A stretch of DNA of 64,000 bases from Streptomyces longwoodensis (GTDB lineage Bacteria; Actinomycetota; Actinomycetes; Streptomycetales; Streptomycetaceae), in NCBI RefSeq assembly GCF_001514125.1, contig NZ_KQ948550.1, forward strand, positions 1 through 64,000. The letters run 5' to 3'. Position numbers and translations under genes: made by a program. Numbering within the stretch: position 1 is the stretch's first letter; each line of letters begins with the position of its first letter. This document shows, in pieces, positions 15,883-24,026 of this stretch. Under the pieces are notes generated by a model. It saw nothing but the letters and a program-made list of their open reading frames with translations, did not search any database and was not told the DNA's origin.

Positions 15883-17928
15883 TCCAAACTGACCGACGTG
15901 CCCAAACGGATCCTGATCGGGCGCGCACTGCGCAGTGACCGGCTGGGCGAGACCCTCCTGCCGAAGCGCATCGCCCTCCCCGTCTTCGCTTCCGACCCGC
16001 TGTCCTCCGTGGCGTACGCGCCCGGGGAGGTGCTGCTGGTCCTGTCCATCGCGGGCGTGTCGGCGTACCACTTCAGCCCGTGGATCGCCGTCGCGGTGGT
16101 CGTGCTGATGTTCACCGTGGTCGCCTCCTACCGGCAGAACGTGCACGCCTACCCCAGCGGCGGCGGTGACTACGAGGTGGCGACGACCAACCTCGGTCCG
16201 CGGGCCGGCCTGACGGTGGCGAGCGCGCTGCTCGTCGACTACGTCCTCACGGTCGCGGTCTCGATCGCCTCGGGCATCGAGAACCTGGGCTCGGCGATCC
16301 CGTTCGTCGTCGAGCACAAGACGGCGTGCGCCGTCGCGGTGATCGTGCTGCTGACGCTGATGAACCTGCGCGGGGTGAAGGAGTCCGGCAAGCTCTTCGC
16401 GATCCCGACGTACGTCTTCGTCTCCGGCGTCTTCATCATGATCCTGTGGGGCGCTTTCCGGGGGCTGGTGCTCGGGGACACCATGCGGGCGCCGACGGCG
16501 GAGTTCCACATCGAGGCCGAGCACCAGGGGCTGGCCGGGTTCGCGCTGGTGTTCCTGCTGCTGCGGGCGTTCTCCTCCGGCTGTGCCGCGCTCACCGGTG
16601 TCGAGGCGATCTCGAACGGCGTCCCGGCCTTCCGCAAGCCCAAGTCGAAGAACGCGGCGACCACGCTCGCGATGATGGGCCTGCTGGCCGTCACCATGTT
16701 CTGCGGGATCATCGTGCTCGCCCTGGTCACGGACGTCCGGATGGCGGAGAACCCGGCGACGGACCTGCTGAAGAACGGGTTCCCGGTCGGTTCCGGTTAC
16801 GTCCAGAACCCGGTGATCACCCAGGTCGCCGAGGCCGTCTTCGGCAAGGGCAGCTTCCTGTTCCTCGTGCTCGCGGCGGCCACCGCGCTGGTGCTGTTCC
16901 TCGCGGCGAACACCGCATACAACGGCTTCCCGGTGCTCGGCTCGATCCTCGCCCAGGACCGCTACCTGCCCCGCCAGCTGCACACCCGGGGCGACCGCCT
17001 CGCCTTCTCCAACGGCATCGTGCTGCTGGCCGGCGCCGCGACCTTCCTGGTGTGGATCTACGGCGCCGACTCCACGCGGCTGATCCAGCTCTACATCGTC
17101 GGCGTGTTCGTGTCCTTCACGCTCAGCCAGACCGGCATGGTCCGCCACTGGAACCGCCACCTGGCCACCGAGACCGACCCGGCCAAGCGCCGCCACATGA
17201 TCCGCTCCCGCGCGATCAACACCTTCGGCGCCTTCTTCACCGGCCTGGTCCTGGTCGTGGTCCTCGCGACCAAGTTCACGCACGGCGCCTGGGTCGCCCT
17301 GCTCGGCATGATGATCTTCTACGCCACGATGACGGCGATCCGGCGCCACTACGACCGGGTCGCGGCCGAGATCGCCGCGCCCGAGGGCCCCAGCGACGAC
17401 AGCGTGCGCCCCTCCCGCGTCCACTCCGTGCTGCTGATCTCCAAGATCCACCGGCCGACGCTGCGGGCGCTCGCCTACGCCAAGCTGATGCGCTCGGACA
17501 CCCTGGAGGCGCTCACCGTCAACGTGGACCCGGCCGAGACCAAGGCCCTGCGCGAGGAGTGGGAGCGCCGCGGCATCGACGTACCGCTGAAGGTGCTGGA
17601 CTCCCCGTACCGGGAGGTCACCCGGCCGGTGATCGAGTATGTCAAGAGCCTGCGCCGGGAGTCGCCGCGCGACGCGGTGTCGGTGATCATCCCCGAGTAC
17701 GTGGTCGGCCACTGGTACGAGCACCTGCTGCACAACCAGAGCGCGCTGCGCCTGAAGGGCCGGCTGCTGTTCACGCCCGGCGTGATGGTGACGTCGGTGC
17801 CGTACCAGCTCCAGTCGTCCGAGGCCGCCAAGCAGCGCGCCCGCAAGCGGCAGGAGTGGAGCGCCCCGGGTTCGGTGCGACGCGGCCCGGCGACGGAGCG
17901 CGCCAAGGAGCACAGCGGCCGGGAGTGA
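15880..17928 (+). CDS. APC-superfamily permease, KimA/YdaO-like
   Basis: This 682-residue transporter has about 12 transmembrane helices in residues 30-500 and a cytosolic C-terminal domain (about 520-660). N-terminal motifs ILIGRALRSDRLGE, ASDPLSSVAYAPGEVLLVL and SYRQNVHAYPSGGGDY closely resemble the Bacillus KimA (YdaO) K+ importer family as I remember it, more than ordinary amino-acid permeases. Its position opposite the RCK pair and near kdpDE supports a K+ role. GTG 15880 follows a -10 box; the upstream in-frame GTG at 15841 is less likely. Substrate identity is inference. Confidence 0.82.
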   Translation: MSKLTDVPKRILIGRALRSDRLGETLLPKRIALPVFASDPLSSVAYAPGEVLLVLSIAGVSAYHFSPWIAVAVVVLMFTVVASYRQNVHAYPSGGGDYEVATTNLGPRAGLTVASALLVDYVLTVAVSIASGIENLGSAIPFVVEHKTACAVAVIVLLTLMNLRGVKESGKLFAIPTYVFVSGVFIMILWGAFRGLVLGDTMRAPTAEFHIEAEHQGLAGFALVFLLLRAFSSGCAALTGVEAISNGVPAFRKPKSKNAATTLAMMGLLAVTMFCGIIVLALVTDVRMAENPATDLLKNGFPVGSGYVQNPVITQVAEAVFGKGSFLFLVLAAATALVLFLAANTAYNGFPVLGSILAQDRYLPRQLHTRGDRLAFSNGIVLLAGAATFLVWIYGADSTRLIQLYIVGVFVSFTLSQTGMVRHWNRHLATETDPAKRRHMIRSRAINTFGAFFTGLVLVVVLATKFTHGAWVALLGMMIFYATMTAIRRHYDRVAAEIAAPEGPSDDSVRPSRVHSVLLISKIHRPTLRALAYAKLMRSDTLEALTVNVDPAETKALREEWERRGIDVPLKVLDSPYREVTRPVIEYVKSLRRESPRDAVSVIIPEYVVGHWYEHLLHNQSALRLKGRLLFTPGVMVTSVPYQLQSSEAAKQRARKRQEWSAPGSVRRGPATERAKEHSGRE

Positions 17929-18010
17929 GACGGCGGGGGCGGGCGGCACGGGGCAGGGGGCGCGGCCACGTAGACTGGTGGGCTGTTGTCGGCGGTCGTC
18001 CGCGCGGCCG

Positions 18011-18083
18011 TCGGTGGTCACCCGCGGTCGTGAGGTCGTCGGTGGTCGCCCGCGGTCGTGAGGTCGTCGGTGGTCGCCCGTGG
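18011..18083 (+). repeat. 28-bp tandem repeat, about 2.6 copies
   Basis: Two units (18011-18038, 18039-18066) differ at one base, and a partial third follows (18067-18083). The unit is TCGGTGGTCRCCCGCGGTCG followed by TGAGGTCG. It lies between a possible -10 TAGACT (17971-17976) and the methyltransferase start, so it would be transcribed in the 5' leader. Copy number could vary between strains. Confidence 0.75.
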
Positions 18084-18171
18084 CCCCGCGCGGGCCGCGC
18101 CGCCTTCCGTGCGCCCGTCCGCCGCCTTCCCGCCCCGTCCGCCCCCTTTCGTCATCTGGAGTCACCCCACC

Positions 18172-19500
18172 ATGCAGGCAGAACCGAAGACGTCGCTGGT
18201 GGGGGAGGAGTACGAGGTCGAGATCGGCCCCGTCGCCCACGGCGGCCACTGCATCGCCCGTACGTCCGAGGGGCAGGTGCTGTTCGTCCGGCACGCGCTG
18301 CCCGGTGAGCGGGTGGTGGCCCGGGTGACCGAGGGCGAGGAGGGCGCCCGGTTCCTGCGCGCGGACGCGGTACGGGTGCTGGAGGCGTCCAAGGACCGGG
18401 TCGAGCCGCCCTGCCCGTTCGCCGGGCCCGGCCGCTGCGGCGGCTGCGACTGGCAGCACGCCAAGCCGGGCGCCCAGCGGCGGCTCAAGGGCGAGGTGAT
18501 CGCCGAGCAGCTGCAGCGGCTCGCGGGGCTGACCCCCGAGGAGGCCGGCTGGGACGGCACGGTGATGCCCGCCGAGGGCGACAAGGTACCCGCGGGGCAG
18601 GTCCCGCAGTGGCGCACGCGCGTGCAGTACGCCGTCGACGCCTCCGGCCACGCCGGGCTGCGCCGGCACCGTTCGCACGAGGTCGAGCCGATCGACCGCT
18701 GCCTGATCGCGGCCGAGGGCGTGAGCGAACTGGGCGTCGAGAAGCGCGACTGGTCCGGGATGGAGTCGGTCGAGGCGATCGCGGCCACCGGCTCCCAGGA
18801 CCGGCAGGTCATCCTCACGCCGAAGCCGGGCGCCCGGCTTCCGATCGTCGAGCTGGACCGGCCGGTGTCGGTCATGCGGGTCGGCGAGAAGGACGGCGGC
18901 GTGCACCGCGTCCACGGGCGGCCCTTCGTCCGCGAGCGGGCGGACGGCCGGACCTACCGGGTCGGCAGCGGCGGCTTCTGGCAGGTGCACACGAAGGCCG
19001 CGGACACCCTGGTGACCGCCGTGATGCAGGGCCTGCTGCCCCGCAAGGGCGAGACGGCCCTCGACCTGTACTGCGGCGCCGGCCTGTTCGCGGGCGCGCT
19101 CGCCGACCGGCTGGGCGAGCAGGGCGCGGTCCTCGGCATCGAGTCCGGCAAGCGGGCCGTCGAGGACGCCCGGCACAACCTCGCCGACTTCCCCCGGGTG
19201 CGCATCGAGCAGGGCAAGGTCGAGTCGGTCCTGCCGCGCACCGGCATCACCGAGGTCGACCTCGTCGTCCTGGACCCGCCCCGCGCGGGAGCGGGCCGCA
19301 AGACCGTGGAGCACCTGTCGTCCCTCGGCGCCCGCCGCATCGCGTACGTCGCCTGCGACCCGGCCGCGCTGGCCCGGGACCTGGCGTACTTCCGCGAGGG
19401 CGGGTACCGGGTGCGGACGCTGCGGGCGTTCGACCTGTTCCCGATGACGCACCACGTGGAGTGCGTGGCGATCCTGGAGCCCGCTGCGAAGGGCGTCTGA
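18172..19500 (+). CDS. TrmA/RlmD-family RNA m5U methyltransferase
   Basis: This 442-residue class I SAM-dependent RNA methyltransferase makes 5-methyluridine in rRNA or tRNA. It has an N-terminal TRAM domain (5-60), a cysteine cluster CPFAGPGRCGGCDWQH (about 81-96) that probably holds 4Fe-4S, a SAM site LDLYCGAGLFAG (about 299), VVLDPPRAGAG (about 363) and the catalytic cysteine in AYVACDPAAL (about 393). ATG at 18172 begins MQAEPKTSLVGEEYEVE, consistent with TRAM. Whether it acts on 23S rRNA (RlmC/D-like) or tRNA is not decidable here. It follows the permease as in mycobacteria. Confidence 0.88.
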   Translation: MQAEPKTSLVGEEYEVEIGPVAHGGHCIARTSEGQVLFVRHALPGERVVARVTEGEEGARFLRADAVRVLEASKDRVEPPCPFAGPGRCGGCDWQHAKPGAQRRLKGEVIAEQLQRLAGLTPEEAGWDGTVMPAEGDKVPAGQVPQWRTRVQYAVDASGHAGLRRHRSHEVEPIDRCLIAAEGVSELGVEKRDWSGMESVEAIAATGSQDRQVILTPKPGARLPIVELDRPVSVMRVGEKDGGVHRVHGRPFVRERADGRTYRVGSGGFWQVHTKAADTLVTAVMQGLLPRKGETALDLYCGAGLFAGALADRLGEQGAVLGIESGKRAVEDARHNLADFPRVRIEQGKVESVLPRTGITEVDLVVLDPPRAGAGRKTVEHLSSLGARRIAYVACDPAALARDLAYFREGGYRVRTLRAFDLFPMTHHVECVAILEPAAKGV

Positions 19501-19875
19501 GCTGCTGCGGACGGTACGGCACCGTCCCTCTCCGCGGAGGGACGGCCGGGACGAGCCGCACCACCTGCTCCCTGGGTGTTCCGCCCCGGCCGCGACAATA
19601 TCTGTACCCGCCGGCTGAGGTTTGAAAGAAAATCGCGGACAGATTCCCTGCCGTAAAAACAGAGCGGAATTGCGGCAGCGCGCATCGGCCCCTGAGGCGT
19701 GCTACTGTCGTTCTCAGTTGCAGTTGTGGTTCCCAAAACTTCAGTGCCTCCGCCCGGTTCTGTTCAGGCGGAAGCACTTTCGTGTGCCCGGTCTTTTTCC
19801 GGTGGGGTGATCATCGCGGCGACACGGCGGCCGTACAGTGCGGGCGCCGATGCACTGCCCCGAAGGAGAAATGAC
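19501..19875 (+). other. Leader/intergenic region of the cold-shock gene
   Basis: This 375-bp gap includes the upstream terminator and an A/T-richer zone (about 19615-19790) unusual for this genome. A possible -10 TACTGT (19703-19708) would give a leader of about 165 nt, reminiscent of long cspA leaders that act as cold-sensing RNA structures. A strong GAAGGAGAA ribosome site ends it (19862-19870). No gene is evident. Confidence 0.5.
19522..19545 (+). terminator. Terminator after the RNA methyltransferase gene
   Basis: CCGTCCCTC (19522-19530) pairs with GAGGGACGG (19537-19545) around a GC-rich 6-nt loop, about 20 bp after the stop. Confidence 0.72.
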
Positions 19876-20079
19876 ATGGCTGCCGGTACCGTGAAGTGGT
19901 TCAACGCGGAAAAGGGCTTCGGCTTCATCGAGCAGGACGGCGGCGGCGCCGACGTCTTCGCCCACTACTCGAACATCTCCGCCCAGGGCTTCCGTGAGCT
20001 GCTCGAGGGTCAGAAGGTGACCTTCGACATCGCCCAGGGCCAGAAGGGCCCGACGGCCGAGAACATCGTTCTCGCCTGA
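19876..20079 (+). CDS. Cold-shock protein, CspA family
   Basis: This 67-residue single CSD protein binds single-stranded RNA/DNA as a chaperone. RNP1 KGFGFI (15-20) and RNP2-like VFAHYSNI (27-34) are present, with the conserved start [10 protein letters not shown] 19876 has GAAGGAGAA five bases upstream; another ATG at 19871 is out of frame. The gene has its own terminator with a UUCG loop and is followed by a DEAD-box helicase gene, a common functional pairing for RNA unwinding in the cold. Confidence 0.96.
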   Translation: MAAGTVKWFNAEKGFGFIEQDGGGADVFAHYSNISAQGFRELLEGQKVTFDIAQGQKGPTAENIVLA

Positions 20080-20097
20080 CGCTCACGCACAATCTGT

Positions 20098-20135
20098 AGC
20101 TGGGGCCCGCATCCTTCGGGGTGCGGGCCCCAGCT
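20098..20135 (+). terminator. Terminator with C(UUCG)G tetraloop
   Basis: A 17-bp stem (20098-20114 and 20119-20135, one G-U pair) is capped by UUCG closed by C-G, the most stable tetraloop known. It ends the cold-shock transcript. Confidence 0.9.
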
Positions 20136-20321
20136 GCTCGCGTTTTCGCTCGAATAGTGCGCCCTCTCGGCGCCGCTCGCATCCAGCGCGTATGCGCCCG
20201 CACGGATTTCACCGTCGGCCGGATTCGCTTTCGCATTCCACCGGCCTGTTCTTGCAATTCTCCAAGCTGCTCGATGCTGCGGGAATTCCTTGATATGCGC
20301 CGTCTCGAGGAAGGTTCCCGC

Positions 20322-21743
20322 ATGAACCGCACACGCACGAACGACCGCTTCGCCCGCACCCGTTCCGGGGGGTTCGGCCGTCGGCCCGCCGCGGTCCAGG
20401 GGGAGTTCGCCCTCCCTGAGACGAAGACTCCCGCGCTTCCCGCCGTGGAGGTGTTCGCCGACCTCGGCATGCCCGGGGCGCTGCTGGCCGCGCTCGGATC
20501 GCAAGGCGTGACCGTGCCCTTCCCGATCCAGGCCGCAACGCTGCCGAACACCCTCGCCGGCCGGGACGTGCTCGGCCGTGGCCGCACAGGCTCCGGCAAG
20601 ACCCTCGCGTTCGGGCTGGCGCTGCTGGCCCGTACGGCCGGGCAGCGTGCCGAGGCCCGGCAGCCGTTGGGACTGGTCCTCGTGCCCACCCGTGAGCTGG
20701 CGCAGCAGGTCACCGACGCGCTGGCCCCGTACGCCCGTTCCGTGAAGCTGCGGCTCGCCACGGTGGTGGGCGGGATGCCGATCGGCAGGCAGGCGAGCAT
20801 GGTGCGCGGTGGCGCCGAGATCGTCGTCGCCACGCCGGGACGCCTCAAGGACCTCATCGACCGCGGCGACTGCCGACTGGACCAGGTGTCCATCACCGTC
20901 CTCGACGAGGCCGACCAGATGGCCGACATGGGCTTCATGCCGCAGGTCACCGAGCTGCTCGACCAGGTCCGTCCCGAGGGCCAGCGCATGCTGTTCTCCG
21001 CCACCCTCGACCGCAACGTCGACCTGCTCGTGCGCCGCTACCTCACCGACCCCGTCGTGCACTCCGTCGACCCCTCGGCCGGCGCGGTCACGACGATGGA
21101 GCACCACGTGCTGCACGTCCACGGCACCGACAAGCAGACGGCCACCACCCAGATCGCCGCCCGGGACGGTCGCGTGATCATGTTCCTCGACACCAAGCAC
21201 GCCGTCGACCGCCTCACCGAGCACCTCCTGAACAGCGGGGTACGGGCTGCCGCCCTGCACGGCGGCAAGTCGCAGCCGCAGCGCACCCGTACGCTGACGC
21301 AGTTCAAGACCGGTCACGTCAATGTCCTGGTGGCCACCAACGTCGCGGCTCGCGGCATCCACGTCGACCACCTCGACCTCGTGGTCAACGTCGACCCGCC
21401 GACCGACCACAAGGACTACCTCCACCGCGGTGGCCGTACGGCCCGCGCCGGAGAGTCGGGCAGCGTCGTCACGCTGGTCACCCCTGACCAGCGCCGTGGC
21501 ATGACACGCCTCATGGCAGCGGCCGGCATCGTCCCGCAGACCACCCAGGTCCGTACCGGCGGAGATGCACTGCGCCGCATCACCGGCGCCCAGGCACCCT
21601 CCGGCATCCCGGTCGTCATCACCACACCGGTGGCCGAGCGCCCCAAGAGGCGCGGTACCGCTGCACGCGGCCGAGGCCGTGCCGTCCCTGCGGCCCGCCG
21701 CGCACCCGTCCGTGAGCAGTCCGTCGCCGGCGCGGCGGCCTAG
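20322..21743 (+). CDS. DEAD-box ATP-dependent RNA helicase
   Basis: This 473-residue RhlE-like helicase carries the Q motif (VPFPIQ, 66-71), Walker A GRTGSGKT (87-94), PTRELA, TPGRL, DEAD (195-198), SAT, and C-terminal helicase motifs RGIHVDHLDLVVN and HRGGRTARAG. The C-terminus (about 440-473) is Arg/Ala-rich, probably for RNA binding. ATG 20322 follows GAGGAAGG by seven bases; the frame upstream has no coding character. It lies after the cold-shock gene and likely unwinds structured RNA at low temperature. Confidence 0.93.
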   Translation: MNRTRTNDRFARTRSGGFGRRPAAVQGEFALPETKTPALPAVEVFADLGMPGALLAALGSQGVTVPFPIQAATLPNTLAGRDVLGRGRTGSGKTLAFGLALLARTAGQRAEARQPLGLVLVPTRELAQQVTDALAPYARSVKLRLATVVGGMPIGRQASMVRGGAEIVVATPGRLKDLIDRGDCRLDQVSITVLDEADQMADMGFMPQVTELLDQVRPEGQRMLFSATLDRNVDLLVRRYLTDPVVHSVDPSAGAVTTMEHHVLHVHGTDKQTATTQIAARDGRVIMFLDTKHAVDRLTEHLLNSGVRAAALHGGKSQPQRTRTLTQFKTGHVNVLVATNVAARGIHVDHLDLVVNVDPPTDHKDYLHRGGRTARAGESGSVVTLVTPDQRRGMTRLMAAAGIVPQTTQVRTGGDALRRITGAQAPSGIPVVITTPVAERPKRRGTAARGRGRAVPAARRAPVREQSVAGAAA

Positions 21744-21775
21744 GGCCGGTGGATCACCCTGTCCCGCTCTCCGGG

Positions 21776-21790
21776 TACCGTCAGGGTATG
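21776..21790 (+). promoter_or_regulatory. Leaderless promoter of the RNase J gene
   Basis: TACCGT (21776-21781) is six bases before ATG 21788, a TANNNT-N6-ATG leaderless arrangement. No Shine-Dalgarno precedes the ATG. Confidence 0.6.
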
Positions 21791-23473
21791 AGCCATCCGC
21801 ACCCCGAGCTGAAGTCCGCCCCGCCCCTTCCCGAAGGAGGGCTGCGGGTCATCGCCCTGGGTGGCCTCGGCGAGATCGGGCGCAACATGACCGTGTTCGA
21901 GCACGCCGGCAAGCTGCTGATCGTCGACTGCGGCGTGCTGTTCCCCGAGGAGACCCAGCCCGGCGTGGACGTGATCCTGCCGGACTTCACCTCGATCCGG
22001 GACCGGCTGGACGACGTCGTGGGCATCGTCCTCACCCATGGTCACGAGGACCACATCGGCGGCGTCCCGTACCTGCTGCGCGAACGGCGCGACATCCCCG
22101 TCATCGGGTCCAAGCTGACGCTGGCGTTCCTGGAGGCGAAGCTCAAGGAACACGGGATCCGGCCGCGCACGGTGCGGGTACGGGAGGGCGACCGGCGCGG
22201 CTTCGGGCCCTTCGACTGCGAGTTCGTGGCGGTCAACCACTCCATCCCGGACAGCCTGGCGGTCGCGATCCGTACCCGGGCCGGGATGGTGCTGCACACC
22301 GGCGACTTCAAGATGGACCAGTTCCCCCTCGACGACCGCATCACCGATCTGCGCGCCTTCGCCCGTCTCGGCGAGGAGGGCGTGGACCTCTTCCTCACCG
22401 ACTCCACCAACGCCGAAGTACCCGGCTTCACCACCTCCGAGCGGGAGCTGAACCCGGCGATCGAACAGGTGATGCGCACCGCGCCGCGCCGGGTCATCGT
22501 CTCCAGCTTCGCCAGCCATGTGCACCGGATCCAGCAGGTTCTGGACGCCGCCCACCAGCACGGCCGCAAGGTCGCCTTCGTCGGCCGGTCGATGGTCCGC
22601 AACATGGGCATCGCCCGTGACCTGGGCTACCTGAAGGTCCCGTCCGGTCTGGTCGTGAGCACGAAGGAGCTGGAGAAGCTCCCGGACCACAAGATCGCCC
22701 TGGTGTGCACCGGTTCCCAGGGCGAACCGATGGCCGCACTCTCGCGGATGGCCAACCGCGACCACATGATCCGCATCGGCGAGGGCGACACCGTCCTGCT
22801 CGCCAGCTCGCTCATCCCCGGCAACGAGAACGCCATCTACCGCGTGATCAACGGGCTCACCCGGTGGGGGGCCCACGTGGTCCACAAGGGCAACGCCAAG
22901 GTGCACGTCTCGGGGCACGCCAGTGCCGGCGAACTCGTCTACTGCTACAACATCGTCAAACCCCGCAACGTCATGCCCGTGCACGGCGAATGGCGCCACC
23001 TGCGGGCCAACGGCGACCTCGCGATCCGTACCGGTGTCGACCCCGAACGGGTCGTCATCGCCGAGGACGGCGTCGTCGTCGACCTGGTCGACGGGCGCGC
23101 GTCCATCACCGGCAAGGTCGCCGCGGGCAACGTCTACGTGGACGGGATGGAAGTCGGCGGCGCCACCGAGGCCTCCCTCAAGGACCGCCTCACCCTCGCC
23201 GCCGAAGGCGTGGTCACGGTGGTGGCGATCGTCGACGCGGACACCGGCGCCCTCGCCGAGCCCCCCGACTTCCTGGCCCGGGGCTTCGTCCACGACGACG
23301 CCACCTTCGAGCCGGTCGTCCCCGTCATCGAGAAGACCCTGGCCACCGCAGCCGAGGAAGGCGTCGGGGACGGGCGCCAACTCGAACAACTCCTGGCCCG
23401 CGCCGTGGCGAACTGGGCGTTCCGCACCCACCGCCGCAAGCCCCTCATCATCCCCGTCGTCATCGACGCCTGA
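21788..23473 (+). CDS. Ribonuclease J (probable paralogue)
   Basis: This 561-residue metallo-beta-lactamase/beta-CASP nuclease acts as both 5'-exo- and endoribonuclease in mRNA decay and rRNA maturation. Metal ligands are seen in HGHEDH (84-89), VNHSIPDSLA and LHTGDFKMD. The beta-CASP motif SSFASHVHRIQQ and the C-terminal HVSGHASAGEL and PVHGEWRHL motifs are present. From memory the housekeeping Streptomyces RNase J lies beside dapA/thyX, and its sequence differs in several stretches, so this is probably a second copy. ATG 21788 is leaderless. Confidence 0.9.
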   Translation: MSHPHPELKSAPPLPEGGLRVIALGGLGEIGRNMTVFEHAGKLLIVDCGVLFPEETQPGVDVILPDFTSIRDRLDDVVGIVLTHGHEDHIGGVPYLLRERRDIPVIGSKLTLAFLEAKLKEHGIRPRTVRVREGDRRGFGPFDCEFVAVNHSIPDSLAVAIRTRAGMVLHTGDFKMDQFPLDDRITDLRAFARLGEEGVDLFLTDSTNAEVPGFTTSERELNPAIEQVMRTAPRRVIVSSFASHVHRIQQVLDAAHQHGRKVAFVGRSMVRNMGIARDLGYLKVPSGLVVSTKELEKLPDHKIALVCTGSQGEPMAALSRMANRDHMIRIGEGDTVLLASSLIPGNENAIYRVINGLTRWGAHVVHKGNAKVHVSGHASAGELVYCYNIVKPRNVMPVHGEWRHLRANGDLAIRTGVDPERVVIAEDGVVVDLVDGRASITGKVAAGNVYVDGMEVGGATEASLKDRLTLAAEGVVTVVAIVDADTGALAEPPDFLARGFVHDDATFEPVVPVIEKTLATAAEEGVGDGRQLEQLLARAVANWAFRTHRRKPLIIPVVIDA

Positions 23474-23602
23474 ACGAACGGTCCATGGGGGTCGGGCCCA
23501 TACGCATCGCGCCGGCGTTCGTCGTCAGCGGGCCGGACGGAGCCGTGGCCGTGGTGCCGTGGTCGAGATGCGCGGGGGCTCGGCCCGTCGGATGGTGGAG
23601 AC

Positions 23603-23869
23603 ATGAACCACCACCGCCAGTCCCAGAGGACGATCGACATCAACACGCGGCTCGTGACGACCGGCGTCGTGCTCACCGCGGCCGGTGCCGTGGTCGCGTG
23701 GGCCGGCATGGCCATCGCGGCCGCCGCCGTGGCCGCGGCCGGCCGTCGGCTGATCCGCGAGATGGACGTGCCCCCGAGCCAGCAGGCGGCCATGAAGTTG
23801 CACCAGGCCAAGGAGGCGTCGCGGGCCGGCCTCCAGGCGTGGCACGCCACGTCCGAACCGCGCGGCTGA
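23603..23869 (+). CDS. Small membrane protein, 88 aa
   Basis: A small protein has one hydrophobic helical hairpin or long helix (about residues 17-47, Val/Ala/Gly-rich) followed by an Arg-rich turn and an amphipathic C-terminus ending HATSEPRG. ATG 23603 has GGTGGAGAC just upstream. There is no recognised family. Its stop codon is overlapped by the first unit of a 13-bp tandem repeat. Confidence 0.7.
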   Translation: MNHHRQSQRTIDINTRLVTTGVVLTAAGAVVAWAGMAIAAAAVAAAGRRLIREMDVPPSQQAAMKLHQAKEASRAGLQAWHATSEPRG

Positions 23870-23919
23870 ACCGGGCGGCTGAACCGGGCGGCTGAGCCGG
23901 GCGTCCGAACCGCGCGGCT
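23855..23919 (+). repeat. 13-bp tandem repeat, five copies
   Basis: Units GAACCGSGCGGCT occur at 23855, 23868, 23881, 23894 (degenerate, GAGCCGGGCGTCC) and 23907. The first overlaps the end of the small membrane-protein gene and two are identical. Because 13 is not a multiple of 3, copy changes at the first unit would alter that gene's C-terminus. Confidence 0.75.
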
Positions 23920-24026
23920 GAGCAGGGCCGTCCGCGGTCGGTGGCGCGGCGCCGTGACGCCGCCAAGCGACTGACGCCCGTGGCGGGTCGCCGTACGGGC
24001 GCGCGCGTGGCTGCCACCATGCGGCC

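Noticed and set aside
15865..19455. A 1196-codon open frame on the minus strand
   Set aside because: It is a shadow of the permease and methyltransferase genes, with His/Arg/Gly/Asp-rich composition typical of antisense frames in high-G+C DNA.
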